Below, piece by piece: positions 18,318 to 26,744 of a DNA stretch of 64,000 nt (position 1 is the stretch's first letter; the number at the start of each line of letters is the position of its first letter). The stretch lies in the NCBI RefSeq assembly GCF_002895485.1, contig NZ_AZRK01000044.1:62001-126000 (forward strand), given 5' to 3'. This DNA is from Petrotoga sp. 9PWA.NaAc.5.4. Its GTDB lineage: Bacteria > Thermotogota > Thermotogae > Petrotogales > Petrotogaceae. Position numbers and translations under genes: made by a program. The notes beneath the pieces were generated by a model. The model ran no database searches. It was not told the DNA's origin and was given only the letters and a program-made list of their open reading frames with translations.

Positions 18318-18360
18318 AATATTTTATCGCAAAAAATTATTTTTTAATCTTACATAAAAT

Positions 18361-18391
18361 AAAAACACTTGCAATTTTAGCAAGTGTTTTT
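18361..18391 (-). terminator. terminator of the rpiR-type regulator gene
   Basis: AAAAACACTTGC and GCAAGTGTTTTT form a perfect 12-bp stem with loop AATTTTA, starting 6 nt after the stop codon. On the minus strand it is followed by further T-rich sequence. It closes the transport/mggA/gpgS cluster. Confidence 0.85.
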
Positions 18392-18397
18392 ATTGTA

Positions 18398-19207
18398 TTA
18401 TGAGAATCTTTTAGTTTTCATTGCCTGTACCACGTTACTTTCTTTTGTCCCTATTTGTATTTTTGAAACAACTGCATTATATAACAATTCAACCATAAAC
18501 ATCTCTCCGATTCTAATTGCGGTGAATTCACTATCGTTTGGTTCGCCCGCAGACGTATACAAAACCAAATTAACAATTTTAGACAAAGGAGAATTCACAC
18601 CAGAAGTGATACCTATTGTGAAAGCACCGGCTTCCTTGGCTACTTGAGCAGATTTGTACGTATCTCTAATTACACCTGAATGACTTATGGCAACAACAAC
18701 ATCTTCTTTTTCCAAGTTTGAAGCTACAATAACTTGCATATGTGGATCAGAATAGGCTACAGAGGAAAATCCTAAAGCTGCGAATTTTAAAGATGCATCC
18801 AAGGCAATTGGAAAAGATCTTCCTACTGCATAAAACAATAGCTTTTTACTTCTAATAATAATATCAGAAACTTTATCAATTTTTGTTCTATCCAACTCTG
18901 TCTGTATATCACTAAGAGATTTAATAACTTTGTTGAAAACAGTATCAAAAATATCTTTTACTTCTTTTGTTTCAGGAATAGGCATACTTAACTCTCTTGC
19001 TAAATCTATTTTAAACCTTTGATAACCTGAATAACCTGCTTTTTTTAAAAGCCTGTATACAGTAGTTTCGCTTGTTCCTGCCCAATTTGAAAGTTCTGTT
19101 ATACTATAATGAATAACGTCTCCCGGACGTTCTATAATGTATTGTGCGGCTTTTTTTTCAGTATCGGTTAAAGAGTTAAATAAACCTTTTATCTTAGAAA
19201 TAACCAT
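18398..19207 (-). CDS. RpiR/MurR-family transcriptional regulator
   Basis: 269 residues. An N-terminal helix-turn-helix (TSETTVYRLLKKAGYSGYQRFK, about 47-68, cited here only as a landmark region) is followed by a SIS sugar-phosphate-binding domain (about 110-240, with VVAISHSGVIRDT). Such regulators sense sugar phosphates. It is the last gene after an ABC importer, mggA and gpgS, so control of that cluster by a sugar or glycerate phosphate is inferred. AAGAGGTG precedes ATG 19207. Confidence 0.88.
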   Translation of the reverse strand: MVISKIKGLFNSLTDTEKKAAQYIIERPGDVIHYSITELSNWAGTSETTVYRLLKKAGYSGYQRFKIDLARELSMPIPETKEVKDIFDTVFNKVIKSLSDIQTELDRTKIDKVSDIIIRSKKLLFYAVGRSFPIALDASLKFAALGFSSVAYSDPHMQVIVASNLEKEDVVVAISHSGVIRDTYKSAQVAKEAGAFTIGITSGVNSPLSKIVNLVLYTSAGEPNDSEFTAIRIGEMFMVELLYNAVVSKIQIGTKESNVVQAMKTKRFS

Positions 19208-19235
19208 CTAAAAACACCTCTTAATACTTAATAAA

Positions 19236-20417
19236 TTACAATTTTTCAGTGAGTGTTTCTTTTTTATCTAAAAATACTTTAACCTGGTTTCTTATAAAAT
19301 CTTCAGCATCTTTTTCGTTCATGTCTATAGTAATTTCTGCAAAGTCCGCTACTCTTCCAAAATATAATGGGACAAGAGATTTTATCAACGTTTTATCTTT
19401 TGAAGACGAATACTTGATCAGTGCATTATACAAAATGTCAACCCATTCTTCAAGCGACACCTTTCTTTCTTTTAAGATGTTATCTAAATGTTTACCTGCG
19501 AGGTTTTTCGTGATTTCATCGTTCAAACCATCGATCAATTGATTTTTTAAGTTATCAACATTTATATTTACTACTTCAGGGGTTACTTCGGGTATTTCTC
19601 CATAAATAGGAGCTTGAGTAATAGAATTTATTCTTTTCCACTTACCAGCATTTTCCAAAGTAAGATCAAATAACGTTCCGACAACTTGAGTAAACATAGG
19701 GGCAAGGTCTGAACCTGGATCCTTTGGATCATGAATCTTAGCTCCAAGAGCGGCTTGATATAAGGGTTTCTTAGAAAGCACCAAGTATTTGGTTGTTAGC
19801 CAAATGTCTATTCCGAATCTCGCTACGTCGGTTTTAGCTATTTTTTCTGCCTCAATTAAAAAAGAATCAAAAAGTTCCTTGCCAATACCAAAGTCTCCTC
19901 CGATAGGTTGTCTTACTTCTTGTCCGTATAAGGCTGTAGTTAAAGGATAACAAACTTGATTAGTTATAGTTCCATCGTACTTATGTCTTCTATAATAAGG
20001 AGTAACATAATCCGAGAGTTTTTTAATTATAGGACCTGTTAATCTTTCTATCCACCAAGGTCTCACGCTTTTTAAATCTGAGTCTAAAAACACTAAAGCT
20101 TCTGCGTTCAAATGTCTTGCAATTTCTATGATTGAAAGCATTGCACTTCCTTTACCAGCAAGTCCTATATAATCAAAAGCAACCTTAGGGATATTTCTGG
20201 TGTCGGTTTTCATAAAAGCTTCTTTTGTTCCATCTTTAGAACCACCATCAGAATTTATTATTATTCCATCTGAATTATAATATTCTCTTATACCTTCTGC
20301 AGCAGTTTTTGCGACAAAAGATATTGTACTTGAATTATTGTAACTTGGAATACCAACAACTATCTTAGCTTTTTTAGGTAATTCATTTAAAATATCTTCT
20401 TTAAAGAACATTGGCAC
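19236..20417 (-). CDS. gpgS: glucosyl-3-phosphoglycerate synthase (GT81 type)
   Basis: 393 residues. It joins a nucleotide-activated glucose to 3-phosphoglycerate, the first step to mannosylglucosylglycerate. The GT-A fold is visible: [13 protein letters not shown] near residue 21, [11 protein letters not shown] near 55, and the metal-binding DSD in FLDSDLKSV near 108, then PIGGDFGIG near 170. GTG 20417 is chosen: AAGGAGG lies 9 nt upstream, whereas an earlier in-frame GTG precedes that site. Adjacent genes gpgS and mggA in Petrotoga mobilis were shown to make this solute (Fernandes et al. 2010), which supports the call. Confidence 0.85.
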   Translation of the reverse strand: MPMFFKEDILNELPKKAKIVVGIPSYNNSSTISFVAKTAAEGIREYYNSDGIIINSDGGSKDGTKEAFMKTDTRNIPKVAFDYIGLAGKGSAMLSIIEIARHLNAEALVFLDSDLKSVRPWWIERLTGPIIKKLSDYVTPYYRRHKYDGTITNQVCYPLTTALYGQEVRQPIGGDFGIGKELFDSFLIEAEKIAKTDVARFGIDIWLTTKYLVLSKKPLYQAALGAKIHDPKDPGSDLAPMFTQVVGTLFDLTLENAGKWKRINSITQAPIYGEIPEVTPEVVNINVDNLKNQLIDGLNDEITKNLAGKHLDNILKERKVSLEEWVDILYNALIKYSSSKDKTLIKSLVPLYFGRVADFAEITIDMNEKDAEDFIRNQVKVFLDKKETLTEKL

Positions 20418-20452
20418 GTTTTTATTCCTCCTTTTCTCAAATTTATTACTCA

Positions 20453-20644
20453 CTTTAAAAATTCTAAGATTTATATTTTATCAATATTTTAGCGTTTAAC
20501 TTTTTACAAAATACCTCCTCAGTTCTAACCCTCACTAACTCTGAATTTTTTAACTTTTTTGGTACTTGTAGCCAAGGAATGGGGAGAGGGCTCCTTTTAA
20601 ATTCAAAATTCTATTTTTAGAAACGCTTCATTTCTAAAGGCCTT
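20453..20644 (-). repeat. dispersed 5'-UTR repeat between mggA and gpgS
   Basis: Full-length apart from loss of the 5' half of the G-rich hairpin. The variable palindrome here is TTGGTAC-TT-GTAGCCAA with a one-base bulge, a hybrid between the GCTAC and GGTAC classes. The 3' end is 35 nt before GTG 20417. It also contains the motif GAGGAGGTATTTT. Confidence 0.85.
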
Positions 20645-20651
20645 ATAAAAT

Positions 20652-21974
20652 TTAAGAATTTTGTTGGTAAAGTAACTCTTTTAATTTTTTTTCTAAGGTT
20701 TGATAAGAAAAATATTTTTTCCCTAATTCAAAGTTTTTTTGAGTTATTTCATACACTTTTTTTGAATCAAATAATATATCTAAGATTTGATCTTTTGCTT
20801 TTTTAACTTCTTCTTGATTTACTCTATACATGCCTTTTTCATATTCTGCCTTACCTCCAAGTGTGACTACTTCAAATCCTAAAGGTGCGATGTCTTTTTT
20901 GAAAACAGGGTACTCAAAGATTAAAATCGGCGTTTTAGAAAATATAGCTTCCAAAAATTGATTTCCAAAGCCTTCAAGAATACTTGGATATGTTATAAAA
21001 TCAGAAATTGCATAAAAGTCCCATAAAGAAAATATCTCTTCTTCTTCATGTCTAATGTCATCGCATATAGAGGAAGCAAATTTTAGTTCCACACCTTTTT
21101 GGTTTGCGTATTCATTTAGTACATTAACATAATCAGATTCCTCAGACAAACCTGGCAATATCAAAAATATCTTTGTTTCTTCAGTTATCTTTTTGCCTTT
21201 GTAAGTTACCATACCTATATAATCTTTTAAAGCATTTTTTATTTCAGCTACAGTATCAATAGCAAGTTCTATAGCTTTTCTTCTTACGATTCTGGTAGCT
21301 TGTAAAAATATTAAATCATTAGGAGAAATTTCCAGTTTTTCATAAATTTTTATATTATAACTATCAATTTTCCATAGTGGTTGATCAAAATCAAAAACGT
21401 TTGGAATGATACAACTGTCTAAACCTTTAACTTTTTTTAGTTCTTCTTGTGCCAAAGAATTAATTACTACATGAGTAATATCTACGGGTGGGAAAAAATT
21501 TTCTAATATACTTTTAATATAATCGTTCGTTGGATTTTTATAAAAATCTCTTTCCCAATAAAAATCATGATGATGACCTATCATCTTTATAGAATTGTCC
21601 TTGCAAAATCTATAAAGTGCCACAGCGGCAGCAGGATTATGAGCCAATGAAAACATATTGTTAACAATAATTAAATCTAAAGGCATTAATTCATATAACT
21701 GATTATAAACATCTTCAATGTAATCATCTAACTCTGCTCTATACTTGTTTTCATCCCAATCGCCTAAATTAACAAAAGACTTTTCTTTTAAAATATTATT
21801 CCTTTTATCAGTATAAGCGATGAATGGTATTTTGAACCCTGCTGAAGTTCCCATGTCTCCAGCTATCAAATATACTTTATGTTTCATATCTTTCAAAACT
21901 TTTTTCCATTTTGCCATTTCCAAAGAAACTCCATCTGTTTCCCCTATTCTAAAGTGCATAAGTCCAATGTTCAC
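20652..21974 (-). CDS. mggA: GT4 glycosyltransferase, probable mannosylglucosyl-3-phosphoglycerate synthase
   Basis: 440 residues with a GT-B fold. The N-terminal half has GETDGVSLEM near residue 11 and IGHHHDFYWERDFY near 128. The C-terminal half has the nucleotide-sugar site YPSILEGFGNQFLEA with the GT4 glutamate near 338. It lies next to gpgS. In Petrotoga mobilis the gene linked to gpgS encodes MggA, which adds mannose from GDP-mannose to glucosyl-3-phosphoglycerate. The related MggS acts on unphosphorylated glucosylglycerate and cannot be excluded from sequence alone. GTG 21974 follows AGAGGTG by 8 nt. Confidence 0.75.
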   Translation of the reverse strand: MNIGLMHFRIGETDGVSLEMAKWKKVLKDMKHKVYLIAGDMGTSAGFKIPFIAYTDKRNNILKEKSFVNLGDWDENKYRAELDDYIEDVYNQLYELMPLDLIIVNNMFSLAHNPAAAVALYRFCKDNSIKMIGHHHDFYWERDFYKNPTNDYIKSILENFFPPVDITHVVINSLAQEELKKVKGLDSCIIPNVFDFDQPLWKIDSYNIKIYEKLEISPNDLIFLQATRIVRRKAIELAIDTVAEIKNALKDYIGMVTYKGKKITEETKIFLILPGLSEESDYVNVLNEYANQKGVELKFASSICDDIRHEEEEIFSLWDFYAISDFITYPSILEGFGNQFLEAIFSKTPILIFEYPVFKKDIAPLGFEVVTLGGKAEYEKGMYRVNQEEVKKAKDQILDILFDSKKVYEITQKNFELGKKYFSYQTLEKKLKELLYQQNS

Positions 21975-22029
21975 TGTAATAACACCTCTTTGGGTTCAAA
22001 AAATAACTTTTTATTTTAATAATTATTAA

Positions 22030-22056
22030 ATAATTCATTTAAAATTCTAAAGTCCC
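22030..22056 (-). repeat. possible solo end of the dispersed repeat
   Basis: The string ATTCTAAAGTCCC between the MalG-type permease and mggA matches the 5' end of full copies (read leftwards GGGACTTTAGAAT). No other part is present. It is probably a remnant left by deletion. Confidence 0.4.
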
Positions 22057-22104
22057 AAAAACCTTTTTTCTTAAAATGTCTATAATCAAATTCAAAGTGT
22101 TTTC

Positions 22105-23079
22105 TCATTCTTTAACTCCACCCGCAGTCAATCCAGCGGTAAGATATTTCTCAACACCCATAAATAATATTATAACAGGTACGGCAGTTAAAACGGAAGC
22201 AGCCATCATCTTTGCCCAAACGGCATGCTCAGAGAAGAATATTTCTCTCAATCCAACAGGTAAAGTATAAGCACTTGGATAAGGTCTGATAAAGATTGAT
22301 GCAAATAAATATTCATTCCATCCTATCATAAACGCATATATAAAGACTGTAACTATAGCTGGCATAGAAAGAGGTATTATTATTCTCATTATTGTTCCAA
22401 TTCTGGTACTTCCATCAATTAAGGCTGCCTCTTCAATAGACTCAGGAATGGTTCTAAAATAATTTCCAAGCATGTATAAAGAAACTGGAAGTGTTTGAAT
22501 AATATAAATTATATACAAAGAGAACAAAGATGTTCCTGCAGAATTAGTCAATCCTAACCTAACAAACATTGCATACAAAGGTACTGAAAGAATGACTCCA
22601 CCCACAAGGTAAACTAAAAGCACTCCTCTTTGAACAAGATCACGTCCGGGATACCATATTCTACTAAAGGAGTATGCTCCAAATATTCCTATTATTACAC
22701 TTGTTAAAGCACTCAATCCTGCAACCAACAAACTATTTCCAAACCATCTCAAGAAAGGAAAAGATTCTTTTTTTCTTTCAGCCATAATATTATTTAATAC
22801 TTGTTGTCTTTGCTCTTCAGGTAACCCTTCTAAAAGTTTCATCAGTTGTTGCTCTTCCTGACTCATCTGTTGTCGTATGGATTCTTGTAATCCCAATAGT
22901 TGTGCATACTGCGTTAAAGTGGGATTTCTGGGTATCAAATGTGAATCAAAAGCATCAGAATCGTATCTAAAAGAAACAGAAACCATATAAGCAAAAGGAT
23001 AAGCAACAAAAATTACCACAATCACGATAAAAAACCAAAAGAAAAACGTTTTTATAAAAGATTTTTTTCTTACTACCAT
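22105..23079 (-). CDS. ABC sugar/solute transporter permease, MalG type
   Basis: 324 residues, six predicted membrane helices. The EAA loop that docks with the ATPase is visible (EEAALIDGSTRIGTIMRIIIP near 215-235). Between helices 1 and 2 there is an extra segment of about 50 residues (near 60-110) that is rich in Gln and Glu and likely helical, outside the membrane. It overlaps the MalF-type gene by 7 nt. No ATPase gene is adjacent, so a shared MsmK/MalK-type ATPase elsewhere is inferred. Substrate is unknown; context suggests an osmolyte-related sugar. Confidence 0.88.
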   Translation of the reverse strand: MVVRKKSFIKTFFFWFFIVIVVIFVAYPFAYMVSVSFRYDSDAFDSHLIPRNPTLTQYAQLLGLQESIRQQMSQEEQQLMKLLEGLPEEQRQQVLNNIMAERKKESFPFLRWFGNSLLVAGLSALTSVIIGIFGAYSFSRIWYPGRDLVQRGVLLVYLVGGVILSVPLYAMFVRLGLTNSAGTSLFSLYIIYIIQTLPVSLYMLGNYFRTIPESIEEAALIDGSTRIGTIMRIIIPLSMPAIVTVFIYAFMIGWNEYLFASIFIRPYPSAYTLPVGLREIFFSEHAVWAKMMAASVLTAVPVIILFMGVEKYLTAGLTAGGVKE

Positions 23080-23960
23080 TTTAACACTCTCCTTACGTAA
23101 ATGGTTATTAAAACCATCATCACAATGAAAAGGACTGTAGATATGGCGGCAGCAACTCCAAGTTCAGGTATGCCTACAAAAGCTCTTTCATACAAATATA
23201 TAGGTAAGGTTTTTGCCTCTTTTGATAAAAGATAAACTTCTTCAAACTTATAAAAATTCCAAATACCTCTTAAAAGAACTAAAGAGCCTAATACGTAGTA
23301 AAGTTCAGGTAAAGTAATATGCCTAAATTTTTTCCAGCCGTTTGCTCCATCGATATCTGCTGCTTCGTAATAATCTTCAGGTATCGATTGTAGTCTTGAT
23401 AAAATCATAAGATAAATGAAAGGAAAGTTTTTCCAAATACTGTATATAGAAACAACTATCAAAGCATTGTTGGGATCGTTGATCAAATCTTTACCGGCAT
23501 CCATTATTCCTAAATTACTTAACAATAAAGTAAGTGGCCCGTTTACAGGCATCAAAACATATTGCCAAGCAAAAACTGTTGAAATAACCGGAGCAACATA
23601 AGGAAATAAAATAAGTGCCCTTACGATACTTCTACCAGGGAATTTCTTATTCATCAAAAGTGCGACTCCTAAACCAACCAAAATACTTCCTGCTACTGTT
23701 ATTAAAACAAATAATAGTGTTGTACCAAATGAATTCCAAAAAGTAGCATCACTTAATATCCTGGTATAATTAGCAAATCCAACAAATTTATTTGGTTGGT
23801 TTGGAGATATTGAAACCTCAAAAAAACTGAGATATATATTGTATATAACAGGATATAAGATGAACAACCCTATTAATATTACTGCTGGAGATATAAGCTT
23901 CCAACCAAAATAGGCTTCTTTCTTTTTTAAAGGAGATAAATCTTTAAATTTATTTTCCAT
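23073..23960 (-). CDS. ABC sugar/solute transporter permease, MalF type
   Basis: 295 residues with six predicted membrane helices. The EAA motif YEAADIDGANGWKKFRHITLP lies near residues 197-217. It pairs with the downstream MalG-type permease and the upstream binding protein. GGAGGG precedes ATG 23960. Two repeat copies and a terminator separate it from the binding-protein gene, so permease expression probably depends on read-through or on a start within that leader. Confidence 0.88.
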   Translation of the reverse strand: MENKFKDLSPLKKKEAYFGWKLISPAVILIGLFILYPVIYNIYLSFFEVSISPNQPNKFVGFANYTRILSDATFWNSFGTTLLFVLITVAGSILVGLGVALLMNKKFPGRSIVRALILFPYVAPVISTVFAWQYVLMPVNGPLTLLLSNLGIMDAGKDLINDPNNALIVVSIYSIWKNFPFIYLMILSRLQSIPEDYYEAADIDGANGWKKFRHITLPELYYVLGSLVLLRGIWNFYKFEEVYLLSKEAKTLPIYLYERAFVGIPELGVAAAISTVLFIVMMVLITIYVRRVLKW

Positions 23961-23991
23961 TTTTACCCTCCTTAAAACTAAATTTCAACGT

Positions 23992-24195
23992 ATTTAGAAA
24001 TTCTGAAACTCAGATTATATAGATGTTTTGACACTTGGTTTTTCCAAAAATACCTCCTCAACGCTAATTCTTATTTACTATGAATTTTTTAAACTTTTTC
24101 GCTACGTGTAGCGAAAGATAGAGAGGGGCTCCGCCCTGAACCCACTTTAAATTCAAAAGCTTATTTTTCAAAAATCTTTAATTCTAAAGTCCCTA
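23992..24195 (-). repeat. dispersed 5'-UTR repeat, proximal of two copies upstream of the MalF-type gene
   Basis: Full-length. The palindrome TTTCGCTAC-GT-GTAGCGAAA is perfect, and the G-rich hairpin is GGGC-GGA-GCCC. The 3' end lies 31 nt before ATG 23960. Confidence 0.9.
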
Positions 24196-24213
24196 AAATT
24201 CTTTCTATACCCA

Positions 24214-24397
24214 CTTTAGAAATTCCAAAATCCTTATTATATATATGTTTTAGAATCGATTTTTTTACAAAATACCTCCTCAGTTCTAATCTTCACTAAT
24301 TCTGAATTTTTTTAACTTTTTCGCTACGTGTAGCGAAAGAGAGGGGAGGGCTCCGCCCTGGACCCATTTTTCGAAAATTATCATTTCTAAAATCCTT
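24214..24397 (-). repeat. dispersed 5'-UTR repeat, distal of two copies
   Basis: Same palindrome and G-rich hairpin as the adjacent copy. It lacks about 20 bp around the usual AAGCTTTTGAATTT segment near its 5' end. Its 3' tail joins the 5' TAGGGAC end of the next copy after about 18 nt. Confidence 0.9.
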
Positions 24398-24460
24398 AAG
24401 TAAAGTTTGCTGTTTTTCGAAAATAGAATTCGTTTCTTTTACCAATATTTCTCATTATTA

Positions 24461-24487
24461 AAAAAGGGGAATTTTTAATTCCCCTTT
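24461..24487 (-). terminator. terminator after the solute-binding-protein gene
   Basis: AAAGGGGAATT and AATTCCCCTTT pair over 11 bp with loop TTT, 20 nt after the stop codon. On the minus strand it runs into TTTTT. It probably keeps binding-protein mRNA more abundant than permease mRNA. Confidence 0.85.
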
Positions 24488-24507
24488 ATATAGTTGTCGC
24501 TAAAAGA

Positions 24508-25794
24508 TTATCTACCTAAAACTCTTTCTGCCTCTTTTTGAGCCCATTGTGCAGTTTGTTCAGGTGTCCAATCATTAGCAAACATTTGATTTATTGCTCT
24601 TCCTATTACAAAATTACCTGACAAAATAGCCATTTCGTCGATAATTTGACCTTCCACGAATTCAAATCTTTCAACGGTTTCCAAAGCGGAAATAATGGTA
24701 GTGATTTGTTCTTTTCCGTATCTTTCTAATACAGGATTATCCATAAATTCATCCATTTCAGCTATTGAACTTCTTGTTGGATTCATCCCTCCTGGTGCCA
24801 TATGCAAGAAATAAATATAATTACTTCCACTCATAAGGAATTTTACCCATTGTTCAGCTGCATCTTTATTTTTTGAAGTGTCTAATATGCCTATTCCAAT
24901 AACTTCACCAAATGAAGATGGCCTTATATTCATCATCATGTTTGCAAATCCTGTGTTTTCAACAAGTTTAGGATCAAAATTTTGTACAGTTCTCTTTTGT
25001 ACTTCTTCTACTGCAATATCATCCATTATGTAAGTTGAATAAAAAACCATAGCTGCTTCATTATTAAGATAAGCATTCAGAGCTTCTGGAACGCCGGTAA
25101 AACCTGGACGTGAATATTTACCCAATTCTTTATAAAATGCGAATGCTTGTATCATTTCTGGGGTATTAAAAAGGATATTTCCTTCTGTGTCTATAGGTCT
25201 TGCACCATTAGAAAGTGCAACCTGTGTAAAGACTTGTTCTGTATAAGCATCCGCTCTTTTGGGAAGAACCAAACCATAAAATCTATTTTGTGGGTCATGC
25301 AAGGTTTTTGCAGCGGTCAAAATGTTGTACCATGAAATTGGTGCTCCTAAATTTTTCTCTTCAAATAAATTAGTTTTGTACCAAATTCCTTGAACCCATG
25401 CACTTAAAGGGACCCCATAATAACCACCATCTGGGGCTTGCATTAATCTTGAAACTCCGGTGTATACATCCCCAAAATCTTCGATTATTTTAGCGTTCAA
25501 TTTAGTGTCCATAAAACCTTGGCTTCCTAACAATAAAATTGGAGAAATTCCTCCTTCTATAACATCTGGCAAAGTACCAGCTTGAACTGCCCTTGGAATC
25601 TGTTCCAAAATCTCGTTTTCTTCAATTGGAACTAAATTCACTTTTATTCCTGTTTGAGCTTGAAAAATTTGTGCCAACGCTCTTATTCTTTGTTGTCTAT
25701 CTGTTTCTACTTGCGTGTGCCAGTAAGTAATCGATTGAGTGAAAATCAAAGCACTCATTAAAACTACTAAAAACACAGCTAACAGTTTCCTCAC
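24508..25794 (-). CDS. extracellular solute-binding protein (family 1) of the ABC importer
   Basis: 428 residues. A signal peptide (about 1-20, MRKLLAVFLVVL) lacks a lipobox cysteine, so it is a free or uncleaved periplasmic protein. The mature protein has the family-1 pattern: ITYWHTQVETDRQQRI, then TGIKVNLVPI and GTLPDVIEGG in the first lobe, and GIGILDTSKNKDAAEQWVKFL near 300. GTG 25794 is preferred over GTG 25803 since GGAGG lies 8 nt upstream of it. First gene of the importer cluster. The substrate is not known. Confidence 0.88.
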   Translation of the reverse strand: MRKLLAVFLVVLMSALIFTQSITYWHTQVETDRQQRIRALAQIFQAQTGIKVNLVPIEENEILEQIPRAVQAGTLPDVIEGGISPILLLGSQGFMDTKLNAKIIEDFGDVYTGVSRLMQAPDGGYYGVPLSAWVQGIWYKTNLFEEKNLGAPISWYNILTAAKTLHDPQNRFYGLVLPKRADAYTEQVFTQVALSNGARPIDTEGNILFNTPEMIQAFAFYKELGKYSRPGFTGVPEALNAYLNNEAAMVFYSTYIMDDIAVEEVQKRTVQNFDPKLVENTGFANMMMNIRPSSFGEVIGIGILDTSKNKDAAEQWVKFLMSGSNYIYFLHMAPGGMNPTRSSIAEMDEFMDNPVLERYGKEQITTIISALETVERFEFVEGQIIDEMAILSGNFVIGRAINQMFANDWTPEQTAQWAQKEAERVLGR

Positions 25795-25873
25795 AGAAAA
25801 CACCTCCTTAAAATTTGGGCTTTTTTGAAAAAAAATTTTAAAACTTATTTAAAAAATGAAAATTTCCTTCTTT

Positions 25874-25901
25874 ATTATAAAATAAAAAAAATTATTTTCA
25901 A
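25874..25901 (-). promoter_or_regulatory. promoter of the ABC importer cluster
   Basis: On the minus strand TTGAAA (25901-25896) and TATAAT (25879-25874) are 16 nt apart, giving a leader of about 75 nt. The rest of the 392-bp divergent gap holds a TATAAT facing right (26015-26020) and a short repeat copy. Confidence 0.6.
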
Positions 25902-26070
25902 AATTTCTTTATTCTTGTTTATATCGAATTAGAAAATATTAGAAACAATTATTTTTGATTAAACAGTTTTTTCTCATTTTTTCTTGAAATTTAGTATATA
26001 AAAACCAAATTTGATATAATTATTTGATAACTGACGAGATTTGAGATTTTATAAAGTGAGCAATAATTAT

Positions 26071-26153
26071 TAAGGATTTTAGAAATGAGACGTTTCTAAA
26101 AATAGAATTTTGAATTTAAAAGGAGTTCAGGGTAGATTTTGGAATTTCTAAAG
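26071..26153 (+). repeat. dispersed 5'-UTR repeat, short form
   Basis: 83 bp with both inverted ends (TTTTAGAAATGA and ATTTCTAAAG) but neither central hairpin. The internal join TTTAAAAGGAGTTCAGGG is shared with the copy at 42089. The 3' end lies 33 nt before ATG 26187. Confidence 0.8.
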
Positions 26154-26186
26154 TAAGTATAATAATTATTTACAGGAGGTATCAAT

Positions 26187-26744
26187 ATGAATAAAATAAT
26201 TAAAAAAATTAAAATAAATGGTGTATTGATTGATATAATTGAAGGAGACATAACACAAGAAGAGGTTGATGCAATCGTTAATGCTGCAAATTCAGAACTT
26301 ATGCATGGTGGTGGTGTTGCAGGTGTAATAGCAAAAAAAGGTGGGCCACAGGTTCAAAAGGAGTCAAATGATTACGTAAGAAAATTTGGAAGTGTGGAAA
26401 CTGGAAACGTAGCTGTTACTTCGGGGGGTAATTTAAAATGTAAATATATAATTCATGCTGTTGGTCCAATATGGAAAGGTGGAAACAAAAATGAAGAAAA
26501 GTTACTGTACAGTGCAGTTTATAATTCTTTAAAAAAAGCCGAAGAGCTGAAATTAAATTCAATAGCGTTGCCTGCTATAAGTGCGGGCATATATGGTTAT
26601 CCCATCGAAAAAGCTGTTCTTATTTACAAAAAAGCAGTTTTTGATTTTGTTAATAATAATCCTAAGTTTCTTAAAGATATTCGTTTTGTTATCTATGACA
26701 AAAGTTTCCTAACTTACTTTGTTAATGAGTTCGGTCAATTATGA
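26187..26744 (+). CDS. macro-domain protein (ADP-ribose-type ligand binding or hydrolase)
   Basis: 185 residues, essentially one macro domain. GDITQEEVDAIVNAAN (about 20-35) and GGGVAGVIAKKGG (about 42-54) form the ADP-ribose pocket, as in YmdB/MacroD-type proteins that hydrolyse O-acetyl-ADP-ribose or mono-ADP-ribosyl groups. A further GIYGYP loop near residue 132 completes the phosphate site. AGGAGG precedes ATG 26187. The stop overlaps the next start (ATGA), so it is coupled to a PaaK-like enzyme. The physiological substrate is unknown. Confidence 0.88.
   Translation: MNKIIKKIKINGVLIDIIEGDITQEEVDAIVNAANSELMHGGGVAGVIAKKGGPQVQKESNDYVRKFGSVETGNVAVTSGGNLKCKYIIHAVGPIWKGGNKNEEKLLYSAVYNSLKKAEELKLNSIALPAISAGIYGYPIEKAVLIYKKAVFDFVNNNPKFLKDIRFVIYDKSFLTYFVNEFGQL

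Noticed and set aside
18085-18360. A PyrR-type attenuator or uracil riboswitch before pyrC
   Set aside because: The leader is fully accounted for by a repeat copy and a Shine-Dalgarno; no PyrR-binding loop is seen.
22076-22270. Plus-strand frame opposite the MalG-type permease
   Set aside because: It is antisense to conserved permease codons and has no family match.
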